DNA of 64,000 bases from Arthrobacter sp. Hiyo4 (GCA_002370555.1 AP014718.1:1488001-1552000); one strand, 5' to 3'; shown: positions 41,717 to 51,609, numbered from the stretch's first letter. The notes: generated by a model from the sequence alone, not told the origin. Made by a program: numbers and translations.

Positions 41717-42840
41717 CTATCCGGCTTCCTTGCCCGCGTGGTGGGCCGCAAGTTCCCGTCGGATCGCGGCCACAAAGGCGTCGACGTCGTCCTCGCTGGT
41801 GTCGAAGGAGCACATCCAGCGGACCTCGCGGGCGGCTTCATCCCAGTCGTAGAACCGGAAGGACTCCCGCAGGCGGTCAGCTATGCCCGCCGGCAGGACG
41901 GCAAACACGCCGTTGGACTCCGTCTTCTGGGTGGGCTCGACGCCCTCGATCGTGTCCACCGCGCAGCGGAGGCGGGCGGCCATGGCGTTGGCGTGCGACG
42001 CCGAACGGAGCCACAGGTCGCCGTCCAGCAGGGCGATGAACTGGGCGGACAGGAAGCGCATTTTCGAGGCGAGCTGCATGTTCATCTTGCGCAGGAACTT
42101 CAGGCCGTGGGCCGCTTCGGGATTCAGGGCCACCACCACCTCGCCGTACAGCAGCCCGTTCTTGGTGCCGCCGAAGGAGAGGATGTCCACGCCGGCGTCG
42201 CGCGTGAAAGCCCGCAGCGGCACGTCCAGGTGCGCGGCGGCGTTGGCCAGCCGCGCGCCGTCCATATGGAGTTTCATGCCCTTGGCGTGGGCATGGTCGG
42301 CAATAGCCGGACCTCATCCGGGTGTAGCAGGTGCCAAGCTCGGTGGTCTGCGTGATGGACACTGCCAGCGGCTGTGCCCGGTGTTCATCGCCCCAGCCCC
42401 ACGCCTCGCGGTCAATCAGCTCCGGTGTCAGCTTGCCGTCCGGGGTGGGGACATGCAGGAGTTTGATCCCACCGATCCGTTCCGGAGCGCCGTTTTCGTC
42501 CATGTTGATGTGCGCCGTCGAAGCGCACACCACAGCACCCCAGCGCGGGAGCAGCGACTGCAGGGACAGCACGTTGGCCCCGTGCCGTTGAACACGGGAA
42601 ACATTCGATGCCCGCGCCGAAGTGCTCCTCCATCAGCCCCTGCAGCCGCGCCGTGTAGTCGTCCTCGCCGTAGGACACCTGGTGCCCTTCGTTGGCCGCC
42701 GCGAGGGCGGCCAGCACCTCGGGGTGCACACCGGAGTAGTTGTCCGAGGCGAAACCGCGGATGGACGCGTCATGCAGCCGGGCCGCGGGATTTTCAAGCC
42801 GGGGGGCAGCATCTGCCGTAGTTGTCATTGCTTTGCTCAC
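41717..42840 (-). CDS. Low-specificity threonine aldolase family protein
   Basis: PLP-dependent fold-type I aldolase that cleaves L-threonine to glycine and acetaldehyde, or a related beta-eliminating lyase. About 374 residues. GTG 42840 or ATG 42828 begins MTTTADAAPRLENPA. Landmarks: GFASDNYSGVHPEVLAAL, YGEDDYTARLQGLMEEHFG, KLHMDGARLANAAAHLDVPL (PLP-ring Asp) and the Schiff-base Lys in ILSFGGTKNGLLYG. Losses near 42590 and 42305 split it. Confidence 0.9.
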
Positions 42841-42904
42841 GTTCTCAGTCTAGGGAGGTCAGGTCCGGCCGGTCAGGGGTCCAGGAAGTCAGGGGATTTT
42901 GGGG

Positions 42905-43662
42905 TCAGGGGGTCAGGAGCAGGCGCCGGCCGTTCAGTTCGGCTGCCGGGCGGCTGAACAGTCCGACGACGGCGACGGCCAGCTCCTCGACGTCGGTGGC
43001 GCCGGCAAAGGTCCGTTCCGGGTGCGCCTTCCGGAGTTCCGCGTCCACGAGCGCTTTCACCACCAGGACGACGGCGGCCCCGCGCAAGGCAGTGCCTTCA
43101 TCCGCGGCCTGGCGGGCCAGTCCCTCCGCCATGGCCAGGGTCCAGGTCTCGGCGGCGGCCTTCGCCGCAACGTAGCTGGCCGTCGCTGCTGTGGGCTTGT
43201 CCACCGCGGTGGAGGACACCATGGCAAACCGTCCGGTTCCGGCGGCGGCCAGGTCGGCGTAAAAGACCCGGGAGACGTTCCTAAGCGTGGTGATGGCGCC
43301 GCGCTCCAGGAAGTCCCAGTCGGCGTCGCTTTGGTCCGTGATGCCCTTGGCGCCGCGCCAGCCGCCCACGAGGTGGATGACCCCGTCCATGTTCCCGGCG
43401 GTGTCCGTCAGGGTCTTCCGGAGGCCTGGACGTCAGCGAGATCCGCAAGGTCGCACACCAGGGAGTAACGCCGTCGCCCGCCTGCCACGCAGCAGCGTGG
43501 ATGCGCGTGCTCTCCGAGCCGACCGTGAAGACCCGGAACCCGCCTCGTGCAGTGCCGGGCCACCGCGATCCCGGACGGTCCGCTGCCGCCGGTGACCAGG
43601 ACGTTGGGCCCTGAGGCATGATCCGGAACAGGAACAACGCGCGGGGCGCCGGGTTCGCTCAT
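42905..43662 (-). CDS. Short-chain dehydrogenase/reductase family protein (frameshifted)
   Basis: A Rossmann-fold protein of about 252 residues. ATG 43662 overlaps the stop of the DUF6421 gene (ATGA). The NAD(P)-binding motif is VLVTGGSGPSGIAVARH, followed in other frames by GFRVFTVGSESTRIHAAAWQAGDG and VCDLADLADVQA. The middle and end read normally: DGVIHLVGGWRGAKG, GRFAMVSSTAVDKPTAATASYVAAKAAAETW (the Ser and YxxxK catalytic pair are both visible) and the C-terminal GRRLLLTP. Losses near 43555, 43470 and 43425 break it. Substrate unknown. Confidence 0.8.
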
Positions 43663-45022
43663 AGCTCGGACGCTCCGGTGATGCCGGCGGTGGATTCGAT
43701 GACCGGTCGCATTTTCTTCTCCAAGGCTTCGTAGAACATGGACAGCGGAAATTCGTCGTCCAGCACCTGGTCCGTCAGGCCGCGGGGCGGACCTGCAACG
43801 GGAAGCGCGTCGGGGCCCTTGGCCCAGACTGATGCGGGGTTGGGCGTTACCGTGGCGGAGATCAGCTGGTACGCGGCAAGCCAATGGGCCATTTTCGGCC
43901 GGTCAATGGAGCGCCAGTAGAGCTCGTCGATCGAGGCGCCGAGGGCGATCACCGCGTCTGCCACCTGGTCCCAGTCGATGCTGAGCCGGCTGTCGGTCCA
44001 GTGTAGGACGTGGTGCTGGTGCAGCCAGGCGAAGAGCAACTGACCGCCGAGCCCGTCGTAGTTGCGCACCCTGTTGCCGGTGATCGCGAAGCGGAAGATC
44101 CGGTCGAAGATGATGGCGTACTGCACCAGTTTCGCGTGCCGGCGTGCTTCCGGCCCGGCGTCTTCGTCCTGCTCGATGCGGACGGATTCCCGGAAGGCTG
44201 TGAGGTCGCAGCGCAGTTCTTCCAGCGAATACAGGAAGTAGGGCATCCGCTGCTTGATCATGAACGGGTCAAAGGGCAGGTCGCCGCGCATGTGGGTCCG
44301 GTCATGGATCAGGTCCCACATCACAAACGTGGCCTCGGTCAGTTCCTGGTCGGCCAGGAGTTCCTCGGCGCCCGCGGGCAGGTCCAGGGAGGTGATGTCC
44401 GCGGCCGCGCGCAGGACCCTCCGGAACCGGCAGCTTCGCGGTCCGCAAAAATGGCGCCCCAGGTGAAGGTGGGTGTCTGCCGCACAGCCACGGTTTCGGG
44501 AACAGCACCGCCGAGTTGGTGTTGTAGCCGCGGGTGAAGTCCAGGAACCGGATGGGCACAAAGAGCTTGTTGGAATAGTCCCCGGCCTCAAGGCCGGCCA
44601 CAAAATCGGGCCAGATGACCTCGATCAGTACGGCCTCCACCAGCCGGCTGCTGCTTCCGTTCTGGGTGTACATGGGGAAGATGACAACGTGCTGCAGGCC
44701 ATCCTGGCGCTGCAGCTGGGGCTGGAACGCCAGCAGCGATGCGAGGAAGTCCGGGCAGCGAAGCCCGCCGTGGCCCACGCTTGGAAATCAGCGACGACGG
44801 CGTCAAGGTAGGCCGCATCGTGCGGGAACAGCGGGCCAGTTCGGCAAGCGACTCCCTGATGACTGCAACCTGCCGGACTGCCTCGGCGTGATGGCCGGCA
44901 TCAGGCACGGAGCCGTCCTGGACCTGCAGCGCCTGCAGGGATTCGGCGGCGCTCCTGAGGCGGAGCCAGGCGGGATTTTCGGCGGTGATCCTCGTAGGGG
45001 CCACGGTCACGGTGACGGTCAT
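43659..45022 (-). CDS. DUF6421 family protein
   Basis: A conserved actinobacterial protein of unknown function, about 454 residues, which I assign to DUF6421. ATG 45022 begins MTVTVTVAPTRITAENPAWL. Corrected segments include LASLLAFQPQLQRQDGLQHV, FPMYTQNGSSSRLVEAVLIE and WDLIHDRTHMRGDLPFDPFM. His-rich motifs (DRTHMRGD and AWLHQHHVLHWTDS) could bind metal. Losses near 44800, 44490 and 44430 break the frame. No signal peptide is seen. It is translationally coupled to the SDR gene downstream, so the two may act together. Confidence 0.72.
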
Positions 45023-45085
45023 GGTGCGACTGCCTTTCTCATTGCTTGGGGCATCTACGGCGAGCGTAGCAAGCAACCAGAGTCT

Positions 45086-45685
45086 CTAACTCAAATCGAG
45101 CCTGAGCATAAGATACTCTCGGGCTCGAGGCGTCTTAGGGCTCCGCCAGATGTAGGCGGAGCCACGGCTGGCGGACTCAGAACTTCGTGGGTTCTTCCCC
45201 GCAGCGCCGCGCGGCACCAGTTTCAGGGACACCGAATTGATGCAGAAGCGCTGGTCCGTGGGCGTGCCGTAGCCCTCACCCTCAAATACGTGGCCCAGGT
45301 GTGAATCACAGTGCGCGCACCGTACCTCCACCCGCTTCATGCCGAGCGTCCGGTCGTGGATGTAACGGACGGTGCCTTCGGCGAGCGGTGCCCAGAAGGA
45401 CGGCCAGCCACAATGCGAGTCGAATTTTTCGTTGCTCCGGAAGAGCTCGGTGCCACAGGCACGGCATTGGTAGACACCCTCCGTATGGGTGTCGACGTAC
45501 TCGCCGGTGAAGGGGCGCTCCGTACCCGCCTGCCGCAGCACGTGGTATTCCTCCGGTGTGAGTTCCTGCCGCCACTCGGCGTCGGATTTCCGGTAGGCGG
45601 GTTCCGCAGCGACGGCGTCGGCGGCCGGACCGGGGACGGAATCTGTGGCCTTGTTATCGAAGATGCTCTTACCAAAGATGCTCAT
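45086..45685 (-). CDS. msrB: Peptide-methionine (R)-S-oxide reductase
   Basis: Repairs methionine-R-sulfoxide in proteins. ATG 45685. Zinc-binding CxxC pairs are Cys74/Cys77 (CRACG) and Cys123/Cys126 (CAHCD); GWPSFWAP and HLGHVF are family motifs; the catalytic Cys148 is in RFCINSVSLKL. The open frame continues to 45086, but restoring one G near 45200 gives GEEPTKF and a stop at 45177-45179, the likely true end (about 170 residues); the tail beyond that overlaps a hairpin. It precedes DUF6421 on the same strand. Confidence 0.93.
   Translation of the reverse strand: MSIFGKSIFDNKATDSVPGPAADAVAAEPAYRKSDAEWRQELTPEEYHVLRQAGTERPFTGEYVDTHTEGVYQCRACGTELFRSNEKFDSHCGWPSFWAPLAEGTVRYIHDRTLGMKRVEVRCAHCDSHLGHVFEGEGYGTPTDQRFCINSVSLKLVPRGAAGKNPRSSESASRGSAYIWRSPKTPRAREYLMLRLDLS
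45139..45163 (-). terminator. Hairpin just after the likely msrB stop
   Basis: GGCTCCGCC (45139-45147) and GGCGGAGCC (45155-45163) are perfect 9-bp inverted repeats with a 7-base loop. They lie 14 bases beyond the corrected msrB stop. No T run follows, so termination strength is unclear. Confidence 0.4.
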
Positions 45686-45699
45686 AGTTAACTCAACGC

Positions 45700-46190
45700 T
45701 CAGGAGTCGCCGATAAATCCCGAACCGGCATAGAGGTGGAGCACGGGGAGCCCCAACTGGTCCTGGGCTTTGTTGGCCCAGTCCGTGTGGAACGTATCCG
45801 CAACTGCGTGGGGACGGGTGATCACCACTGCCTGGGCTGCGCCGAGTTCCTTGACCTTGGCAACGAGGCCTTTGACGGCCCCGCCGTCCACAACCTCGCC
45901 CGTTACCCCTGCGCCCAGCCCTCCCAAGGCGGCAAGTGAGACGGCCAGCGTCTCTGCGGCCTCGGCCCGTTCAACGGTGGGATCCGGGCGTGGGCGGTCA
46001 GTTCGCGGAACGCCTTAGCAATGTCCAGCAGGGAGAGATTCTCAAGGAAATCCACCAGCAGATGCCGTTCAGTGTTCCCTGGAACCAGCAGGACAAGGGG
46101 CGTGTCCTGCCCGTCCACCAGGCGTTCAATGTTGACGCGGTCGTCCGCGCCCAGGGGTTCTTCGGTCAGGATGACGATTGGATCGCTCAT
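45700..46190 (-). CDS. Hypothetical protein, possible universal-stress/HUP-like fold
   Basis: About 163 residues from ATG 46190 (MSDPIVILTEEPLGADDRVN). One base lost near 45975 joins HARIPTVERAEAAETLAVSLA to LGGLGAGVTGEVVDGGAVKGL and AAQAVVITRPHAVADTFHTDWANKA, ending LHLYAGSGFIGDS. The alternation of hydrophobic strands (VLLVPGN, AVVITRP, PVLHLY) with helices suggests a Rossmann-like or universal-stress fold. I do not recognise a specific family. It starts 155 bases from the divergent alpha/beta hydrolase and is followed by msrB after 14 bases. Confidence 0.6.
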
Positions 46191-46345
46191 GGCATCAGCC
46201 TAGTCGTGCGCACCGGCGCCTGCATCCATTTGCGCCGCACAGCGGTTACGGTGTCATGCGCGCGGCGTCCACGGGCCGGCAGATTCCGTCCGCCACGTGC
46301 CGGACGGAATATGGTCAACCCGCCTGAGGCAGTAAGAATGGTTCC

Positions 46346-47606
46346 ATGGCACCTTCCACGCGCACCCCCACGTTGACGGCGGCAGTTCCGATCCAGGCCG
46401 ACGGCCGTATGTCGCTGCGCGCCAAATGGGCGCTTGGCGGCGTCATTGGCGGCGGGCCCTTGCCGGCCTGCTGGCCACAGGCTCCTCCGCGCTGGCCCTT
46501 TATTTTGCCCGGCGCGTGATCACTCCCGTCCGGCAGCGGACGTCGGACCAGGAAGTCCTCGCGGTGCTCCGGGAAGGGGCGGACGCCAGGTTATCCTGAC
46601 AGCCACTCCGGAGACGACTGTGGAGGGCGTCTATGGGTTGTTTTTCGACGGCGGCAAAGGGCACGCCCGGATCGGGCGGATCGTGTCCTATTCGCCGGCG
46701 GACGGCACGGTCCTGCGCGAAGTGGAAGCCGTCTATGCCGGCGATCTTGATACGGCCCGCCGCGGATGGTGGAGCGGTGCGCTCTACCCGGATCCCGCTA
46801 CCGCCGGCTTTGCGGCGGAGGACGTGCAGATCGACGTCGACGGCGGCACAGCACCGGCGTGGCTGGTTCGGGCCGGCGGACCTTCCCGTACCTGGGCAGT
46901 CATGGTGCACGGCCGCGGGCCACCCGCCAGGAGGCGCTCCGTGCCGTAGGCCCGCCCTCGAACTGGGGCTCACCAGCCTGCTGGTCTCTTACCGCAATGA
47001 CGGGTTGGCGCCGTCGGCCGAGGATGGCCGGTATGGCCTGGGGTCCACGGAATGGCAGGATGTGGAGGCAGCCATCGAGTTCGCCCTGGCCAACGGCGCC
47101 GAGGAAATTGTCCTCTTCGGCTGGTCCATGGGCGGCGCCATCTGCCTGCAGACGGCTGATCTGTCGCCTCACCGTCACCTGATCCGGGCCATGGTCCTGG
47201 ACGCGCCTGTTATCAACTGGGTCAATGTGCTGGCCCACCATGCGCAGATCAACCGCATTCCGTCCCTTGTGGGCCGTTACGGGCAGCTGATGCTGGGCCA
47301 CCCCGTGGGCCGCAGGCTCACCGGCCTGGCTGCACCCGTGGACCTCAAGGCCATGGACTGGGTGGCGCGCGCCGTCGAAGTCCGGACGCCCACTCTGATC
47401 ATCCACAGCGTTGATGACGAATACGTCCCTTATGAACCGTCCGCCCTCCTGGCTGAGCGGAATCCGGACATGGTCACGTTCGAAACGTTTAATCACGCCA
47501 GGCACACCAAGGAATGGAATGTCGATCCCGAGCGCTGGGAGAACCTGATCAGGGCGTGGCTCCGGCCCAGTTGGCCCCGCGGCTTAATCCCGGCCAGAAC
47601 CGCTAA
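46346..47606 (+). CDS. Alpha/beta hydrolase with N-terminal membrane anchor
   Basis: Serine hydrolase of about 420 residues. ATG 46346 begins MAPSTRTPTLTAAVPI. One base lost near 46450 reveals the single N-terminal helix ALAGLLATGSSALALYFARRV, so the enzyme is probably membrane-anchored with an extracytoplasmic or cytoplasmic catalytic domain. Nucleophile elbow GWSMGGAIC, acid SVDDEYVP and catalytic His in FNHARHTKEW are all present. Further losses near 46590, 46920 and 47565 break the frame; the corrected end is RLNPGQNR with TAA at 47604-47606. Substrate unknown. Confidence 0.85.
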
Positions 47607-48100
47607 AGTGTGCGGGTGCCGATGGCGGCTGTCACCGCGGACGTCAGCCGGATGAGGTCGGCCGGCGCAAGCTCAACGTCCAGGCCGCGTTTGCCACCGG
47701 AAACCAGCATCGTTCCCAGATTGAGGGCGCTGCTGTCCACCACCGTGGGTGATGACTGGCGCTGGCCCAGCGGCGAGATCCCGCCCAGGACGTAGCCCGT
47801 GCGGCGTTCAGCAGCCGCAGGATCTGCCATCGAAGCCTTCTTGGCGCCCAGGGCGGCAGCGAATGCCTTCAGGTCAAGGTTTCCGCTGACCGGCACAACC
47901 CCCACGGCCAGCCGGCCTTCCACTTCCACCATGAGGGTCTTGAAGACCTTCTCCGGTGCAATGCCCAGGGCTTCGGCGGCTTCGGTGCCAAAGCTGGCCG
48001 CTGAAGGATCGTGGGCATACGGATGCAGCACAAAAGGAACGCCGGCTGCAGCCAGTGCGGCTGTGGCCGGCGTTCCGTTTGAAGAACTCTTGCGTCCCAA
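47603..48100 (-). CDS. ybaK: Cys-tRNA(Pro)/Cys-tRNA(Cys) deacylase YbaK/EbsC
   Basis: Trans-editing enzyme that hydrolyses cysteine mischarged on tRNA(Pro). Intact, 165 residues from TTG 48100 (MGRKSSSNGTPATAAL). The conserved catalytic lysine is Lys54 in APEKVFKTLMVEV; the family motif GYVLGGISPLGQR is present near residue 105. A TTG start is chosen because no ATG or GTG precedes the conserved N-terminus. Its stop overlaps the opposing hydrolase by four bases; 16 bases separate it from sufE upstream. Confidence 0.92.
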   Translation of the reverse strand: MGRKSSSNGTPATAALAAAGVPFVLHPYAHDPSAASFGTEAAEALGIAPEKVFKTLMVEVEGRLAVGVVPVSGNLDLKAFAAALGAKKASMADPAAAERRTGYVLGGISPLGQRQSSPTVVDSSALNLGTMLVSGGKRGLDVELAPADLIRLTSAVTAAIGTRTL

Positions 48101-48116
48101 AGCGTTCAGATTCCGA

Positions 48117-48593
48117 TCAAGGGAGCAGTGGATCAGGACACGGGCCGGACGTTGCGGCGACCTTGCGCTTGATCCGTCCCAGCATCGCCGTCATGCCGCG
48201 CATCCGCAAGGGTGTGATGGCCCGCGTCAGGCCCAGCAGCTCCGGCATATCGTCCGGCACCGCCAGGATTTCAGCGGCGCTGAGTCCGTCGAGCCCCTCA
48301 TGGAGCACACCGGCAAAACCCCGGGTAGTGGGGGCTTCCGGTGGCGCCTTGAAGTAGAGCCGAACGGCGTCGGCCGGGCCGGCGTCGTTCTTTTCCGTCT
48401 CGATGGTCAGGAACAGCGGCGACTGGCATTCCACCACCTGCTCCAGGAGCTCGGGGTGGTCCTTCAGCCGGTCAGGCAGCTCCGGCAGTTCGCGCGAGAA
48501 CTCAAGCAGCAGCTGAAGCCGATCGGGTTCGGTCAGGGCCTGGAAGTCATCCACGATTTCCGCCAAGGCGGCGGGCAGGTCATGTGTACTCAT
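48117..48593 (-). CDS. sufE: SufE family Fe-S cluster assembly protein
   Basis: Sulfur acceptor that takes persulfide from a cysteine desulfurase. Intact, 158 residues from ATG 48593 (MSTHDLPAALAEIVDDFQAL). The acceptor Cys56 lies in EQVVECQSPLFL, the usual site. It is encoded 10 bases after the sulfurtransferase stop, so sulfurtransferase and SufE are probably one transcript handling sulfane sulfur. Confidence 0.92.
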   Translation of the reverse strand: MSTHDLPAALAEIVDDFQALTEPDRLQLLLEFSRELPELPDRLKDHPELLEQVVECQSPLFLTIETEKNDAGPADAVRLYFKAPPEAPTTRGFAGVLHEGLDGLSAAEILAVPDDMPELLGLTRAITPLRMRGMTAMLGRIKRKVAATSGPCPDPLLP

Positions 48594-48603
48594 CTGTTCC
48601 AGT

Positions 48604-49513
48604 TTACGCCGGGATCGTGCCGCGTTCCGTGCCCTTGGCGATGGGAACACGGACGGCGTTGCCCCACTCGGTCCAGGAGCCGTCGTAGTTCCGGACAGTG
48701 TCAAAGCCCAGCAGGTACTTGAGCGCGAACCAGGTGTGGCTGGAACGCTCGCCGATGCGGCAGTAGGCCACCACGTCGTCTCCTGCGGTCAGCCCGGCCT
48801 CGCCCAGGTAGAGGGCCTCGAGCTCTTCCCGGCTGCGGTACGTTCCGTCCGGCGCAGCGGCACGCGCCCACGGGATGGATGCTGCCGTGGGAATGTGCCC
48901 GCCGCGGAGCGCACCTTCCTCCGGGTAGGCCGGCATGTGGGTCCGCTGGCCGGTGTATTCCTCGGGGGAGCGGACGTCAATGAGCGGCTTGCCGAAGTGT
49001 GCCAGCACATCTTCCTTGAACGCGCGGATGGGGCGTCGTTGCGCTCCACCACCGGGTAGTCGCCGGGGCTGGGGTGGTCCGCTCCGTGGTCAGGTCACGG
49101 CCTTCGGCGATCCACTTGTCCCGGCCGCCGTCGAGCAGCCGGACGTCCTCGTGGCCGAACAGCGTAAAGACCCAGAGCGCATAGGCGGCCCACCAGTTGG
49201 ACTTGTCCCCATAGATGACCACCGTGGTGTCGCGGGAGATGCCCTTGGCAGAGGCCAGGGCGGAGAACGCCTCACCGTTCACGTAATCGCGGGTCACCTC
49301 GTCGTTAAGGTCCGTGTGCCAGTCGATTTTGACTGATCCGGGGATGTGGCCGGTCTCGTAAAGCAGGACGTCCTCGTCGGACTCGACCACCACCAGCCTT
49401 CCGTCCCCCAGGGCGCCGGCCTCAAGTGCGGCGGCAAGCCATTCGGTGGAGACCAGGCGCTCCGGACTGGCGTAGGCGGCGAACTTTTCGTTCTGTTCAA
49501 CTGCGTAGGACAT
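48604..49513 (-). CDS. sseA: Tandem-rhodanese sulfurtransferase
   Basis: Thiosulfate/3-mercaptopyruvate sulfurtransferase with two rhodanese domains, about 303 residues. ATG 49513 begins [26 protein letters not shown]. The inactive N-terminal domain has [19 protein letters not shown]. The C-terminal domain has [28 protein letters not shown] and the active-site loop [18 protein letters not shown], with the catalytic Cys in CRIGERS. Losses near 49065 and 49035 break the linker. It leads the sseA-sufE-ybaK run. Confidence 0.92.
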
Positions 49514-49640
49514 GGTGATGGCCTTTCACTGAGACACGACGGATGCTGTAGAAGGAAAACCTGCCTCCCACACTAGCCACGGCCGGCCGCCCTGTCCGCC
49601 TCTTTGTTAACAGTGGGAAATATGGCCTTCGTCACGCCGG

Positions 49641-49677
49641 GGCCCTGGCCGGCGCCATCGCGGGGGAGGCCAGGGCC
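49641..49677 (+). repeat. Inverted repeat upstream of zapE
   Basis: GGCCCTGGCC (49641-49650) and GGCCAGGGCC (49668-49677) are perfect 10-bp inverted repeats with a 17-base loop, in the 212-base divergent region between sseA and zapE. It could form a stable 5'-leader hairpin in the zapE transcript or be an operator. Confidence 0.4.
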
Positions 49678-49725
49678 ATTGCCGGTATTCTTTCTGGGGA
49701 CAACCCACCAGCAGAACGGACCACC

Positions 49726-50762
49726 TTGGTACAGATCGAACAGCTTGCCGCCCGCACTCCGGCGGTTTCGGTGGATGAACTCCTCAAGGGTTTCTATCCG
49801 TCCCCACGGTTCGGCAAGGTCTCCTTTGCCAGCTACCGGCCGGACCCGAACCAGACGACCCAGGCTGCGGCGGTCAAGGCGCTGGAAGCGTTCGCCGGGG
49901 GAGTTGGAGCCGGCGACGGCGACGGCCTGTTCAAGAAGCTCTTCACCAAGAAGGTCGCTACCAGGGCGGGGATCTACCTCGACGGAGGATTCGGCGTCGG
50001 CAAACCCACCTGCTGGCCTCGCTGTGGCATGCCGCCCCGGGCCCCAAGGCCTTCGGCACGTTTGTGGAATACACTAACCTCGTGGGGGCCCTTTCCTTCC
50101 GCAAAACTGTTGAGGCGCTGAGCCACTACAAGCTGGTGTGCATCGACGAATTCGAGCTGGATGATCCGGGTGACACCGTGCTGATGTCCCGTTTGATGCG
50201 TGAACTGGCCGACGCCGGCGTCAAGCTGGCTGCCACGTCCAACACCCTGCCGGGTTCGCTGGGCGACGGCCGCTTCGCTGCCGTCGACTTTGCGCGTGAA
50301 ATCCAGGTCCTGGCGGACCAGTTCGACGTCATCAGGATCGACGGCGAGGACTTCCGCCACCGTGGCCTGCCCGCCGCCCCGGCGCCGCTGAAAAACAGCC
50401 AGCTCGCCGCGCAGATGAGGGCCGAGTTCGACGGCAAGACCGTGGCAGAGGACGAATTCAGTTCACTGATCGGCCACCTGGCCGGTGTCCACCCCAGCCG
50501 CTACCGGCAACTCATCGACGGTATTGACGGGGTGGTGTGGCGCAACGTGGAGACCATCACCGAACAGGCCGTGGCGCTTCGCTTCGTTGTGTTGGCAGAC
50601 CGCCTGTACGACAAGGACGTGCCCATCCTTGCCAGCGGCGTCCCCTTCGACAAGCTCTTCACGGACGAGATGATGCACGGCGGGTACACCAAGAAGTACT
50701 TCCGTGCTGTGTCCCGCCTGACCGCACTCGCCCGCGAGGGCCAGAACCACGAGCCGTCCTAG
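49726..50762 (+). CDS. zapE: Cell division protein ZapE (AFG1-like AAA ATPase)
   Basis: P-loop ATPase that in E. coli destabilises the Z-ring late in division. TTG 49726 (MVQIEQLAARTPAVSV) is the start. Walker A is DGGFGVGKTHLLASL (one base lost near 50009 splits it at GK), Walker B KLVCIDEFELDDPGD, sensor region LAATSNTLP, and the C-terminal DKLFTDEMMHGGYTKKYFRAVSRL. About 346 residues. A GC-rich inverted repeat follows. Confidence 0.92.
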
Positions 50763-50803
50763 GCACCGGCCGGGGAAGCCGGACCCTCCAGTTAAACGCC
50801 AAA

Positions 50804-50837
50804 GGCGCGGGTGCCACCTCCCGGCGGGACCCGCGCC
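50804..50837. terminator. Inverted repeat between zapE and the opposing antitoxin-like gene
   Basis: GGCGCGGGT (50804-50812) and ACCCGCGCC (50829-50837) form a perfect 9-bp stem with a 16-base loop in the 114-base convergent gap. No T tract is present on either side, so it would be a Rho-type or weak bidirectional terminator. Confidence 0.45.
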
Positions 50838-50876
50838 CCCTTGACGTGCTAGGGCAGTGCCCTGGCCAAATCCTTG

Positions 50877-51134
50877 TTACGGAGCCTTGTCAACCGGCGG
50901 AACCGGGTTGACGGGCGGAGTCTGCCCGGAGGCAGGCGCTACGCCGGGTGTTCCGTCGTTCTTGTCAACCAGCTTGGAAGCGCCCTCCTGGACTTTGTCC
51001 ACGTGACCGGTGTACTTACCGCCAGTCTTTGAGTCGACGAAATCGCCGGCTTTCGTGATGCCGTCCTTGATGGCCTGCTCGTTGCCGCGGATGAGACCCT
51101 GAGCCTTGCCCTTGAGATCGTCAATCAGTCCCAC
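50877..51134 (-). CDS. MT0933/Rv0909-type antitoxin family protein
   Basis: An 85-residue protein with an N-terminal block matching the MT0933-like antitoxin family: GLIDDLKGKAQGLI, then KDGITKAGDFVDSKTGGKY and HVDKVQEGASKLVDK. GTG 51134 is chosen because AGGGAGG lies five to eleven bases upstream; GTG 51140 overlaps it. The C-terminal 25 residues are a Pro/Gly-rich tail. No toxin gene is adjacent (zapE faces it, a tRNA operon lies behind), so it is an orphan or has another function, perhaps CsbD-like stress protection. Confidence 0.65.
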   Translation of the reverse strand: MGLIDDLKGKAQGLIRGNEQAIKDGITKAGDFVDSKTGGKYTGHVDKVQEGASKLVDKNDGTPGVAPASGQTPPVNPVPPVDKAP

Positions 51135-51256
51135 GAGCACCTCCCTTCAATCGCGGAGCCAGTTCGCTCCTCCGCAACCGATCCTAGCCCCGTCTGCCGG
51201 GCGTGCCAAGGTGCTGTGACAAATTTTGTAAAGTCCGCGTGGCGCATCCGGGCAAT

Positions 51257-51281
51257 AAAAAAGCAGCTCGCGGGGAGCTGC
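51257..51281 (-). terminator. Rho-independent terminator of the minus-strand tRNA operon
   Basis: On the minus strand GCAGCTC and GAGCTGC form a 7-bp stem around a 5-base loop, followed directly by TTTTTT. It lies 6 bases past the 3' end of the last tRNA-Val. Confidence 0.85.
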
Positions 51282-51287
51282 TGTGTG

Positions 51288-51359
51288 TGGGCGATACTGG
51301 GATCGAACCAGTGACCTCTTCCGTGTCAGGGAAGCGCGCTACCGCTGCGCCAATCGCCC
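51288..51359 (-). tRNA. tRNA-Val(GAC), copy 2
   Basis: 72-nt cloverleaf with acceptor GGGCGAT/ATCGCCC, anticodon loop CTGACAC (anticodon GAC) and T-arm GGTTCGATCC. CCA is not encoded. Last member of the minus-strand tRNA operon; same sequence as the copy at 51538. Confidence 0.95.
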
Positions 51360-51403
51360 GGAACCGGAAGGCCGGCCATTTCGGATTTATTACGGGGGTA
51401 GAG

Positions 51404-51476
<73 letters not shown>

Positions 51477-51537
51477 GTATGAAGTACATCCTGGCCGGTG
51501 GCCAGAGGTACTGCATGAAGCAAGTTTCCTTGCTTGG

Positions 51538-51609
51538 TGGGCGATACTGGGATCGAACCAGTGACCTCTTCCGTGTCAGGGAAGCGCGCTACCGCTGCGC
51601 CAATCGCCC
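51538..51609 (-). tRNA. tRNA-Val(GAC), copy 1
   Basis: 72-nt cloverleaf, anticodon GAC, same sequence as the copy at 51288. Third gene of the minus-strand operon, after tRNA-Cys. Confidence 0.95.
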
